NCBI RefSeq assembly: GCF_900618535.1
Contig: NZ_UYJA01000002.1
Location: forward strand, 372,001-436,000
Direction: 5' to 3'
Source of the DNA: Pseudomonas bubulae
GTDB lineage: Bacteria > Pseudomonadota > Gammaproteobacteria > Pseudomonadales > Pseudomonadaceae
DNA: 64,000 nucleotides
A program made the position numbers and the translations under genes. The notes beneath the pieces are model-generated. The model made no database searches. It was not told the origin of the DNA and saw only the letters and a list, made by a program, of their open reading frames with translations. Shown piece after piece: positions 63,596 to 64,000 of the stretch; position 1 is the first letter of the stretch, and every line of letters starts with the position of its first letter.

Positions 63596-64000
63596 AACAG
63601 GACTGATTCTGGCCGTGGTGTGCGGTGTGGCGATGCAATCCTTGGTGGCATCTGCGCAAACAGACGTGCCGGCCCCTAATGCTCCCCCCACAGCCTTGAT
63701 GAGTCAGCACTCGATTGATTTGTCGTTGGTCGAAGCAGTGTCTCTGGGCTTGCGCCGCAACTACAACATACGCAGCCTTAAACTTCAGCGCGTGCGAGAG
63801 AAGTTCGACTTGTTTGTCGCTGATGACATGTTTAACCCCAAGCTCAAGCTCATTGGCACTCACAAACTTTCCAAAGGGAGCGTGGACAGCAGTCGTGCAA
63901 CAGGTATTGGGCCTTCGGTGAGCCTGCTGGGTGAGTATGGGAGCAACGTGGAATTGAGCTGGAACCAGGAGTTCAATGCCACGAGAAACTCGGGTGATTT
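63585..64000 (+). CDS. TolC-family outer membrane channel, 3' end outside window
   Basis: Reading frame open to the window edge (138 residues and two bases). The start is GTG at 63585, with GGAGG six bases upstream, and overlaps the permease by eleven bases. A signal peptide (IIKTGLILAVVCGVAMQSLV, cut after SASA-like VASAQ) is followed by DLSLVEAVSLGLRRNYNIRS, which resembles the repeat start of TolC proteins, and by strands such as LKLIGTHKLS and EYGSNVELSWNQEF. It would form the outer membrane exit for the ABC pump. The missing element is a periplasmic adaptor, which may be encoded further on. Confidence 0.8.
   Translation, partial: MIIKTGLILAVVCGVAMQSLVASAQTDVPAPNAPPTALMSQHSIDLSLVEAVSLGLRRNYNIRSLKLQRVREKFDLFVADDMFNPKLKLIGTHKLSKGSVDSSRATGIGPSVSLLGEYGSNVELSWNQEFNATRNSGD

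Overview
The window reads as a chromosomal segment of a Pseudomonas, most likely of the fluorescens-type lineage. The gene order from zapG through trpS, zapE, rplM-rpsI, petABC, sspAB, dolP-gmhA-yraN-lpoA, rsmI, rnpB and the mra/dcw division cluster to lpxC is the conserved Pseudomonas order. REP-type palindromes typical of the genus lie between genes. This placement rests on recognised proteins and synteny; no alignment was run.

Layout. 1-7 kb: divisome-linked genes (zapG, zapE), tryptophanyl-tRNA synthetase with a C-terminal extension, a cytoplasmic-type asparaginase, a GlxA-like AraC regulator and an aldo/keto reductase. 7-12 kb: ribosomal proteins L13/S9, the cytochrome bc1 complex and stringent starvation proteins A/B. 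12-17 kb: an envelope operon on the minus strand (lpoA, yraN, gmhA/diaA, dolP), divergent rsmI, and the RNase P RNA. 17.5-35.4 kb: a tightly packed plus-strand division and wall cluster, mraZ to ftsZ, then lpxC. It carries a good sigma70 promoter followed by three MraZ operator repeats. 35.5-47 kb, minus strand: two tandem membrane diguanylate cyclases, an OprD-family porin, a small secreted protein, a two-component system and an RND efflux operon. 47-53.7 kb: a small orphan gene, a PAS-type chemoreceptor, a GNAT enzyme, CheV, and the nitric-oxide module norR/hmp with three operator boxes and a sigma54 promoter. 53.8-60 kb: dsbB, a gene-free 750 bp stretch, and the cytochrome bo3 operon cyoABCDE. 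60-64 kb: a visibly A+T-richer segment with a secreted Lys/Ala-rich protein of unknown function and the start of an exporter operon (ABC ATPase, MacB-type permease, TolC-family channel running off the end).

How it fits together. The core half supplies precursors, flippase/transferase steps and the septal ring for division, and its genes overlap by 1-11 bases, which suggests translational coupling. petABC and cyoABCDE give two alternative routes for quinol oxidation. norR/hmp detoxifies nitric oxide, which inhibits such oxidases. The accessory half is dominated by signalling and export.

The most noteworthy observations are: the exporter cluster after cyoE; an approximately 110 bp REP-containing repeat present in two inverted copies 10 kb apart, one having lost its hairpin core; a further large imperfect inverted repeat at 50.7-50.8 kb; the complete NorR control region; and an RND pump coupled to a metal-type two-component system without its own outer membrane channel. 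I did not find a CRISPR array, prophage, insertion sequence, tRNA or clearly novel defence system.
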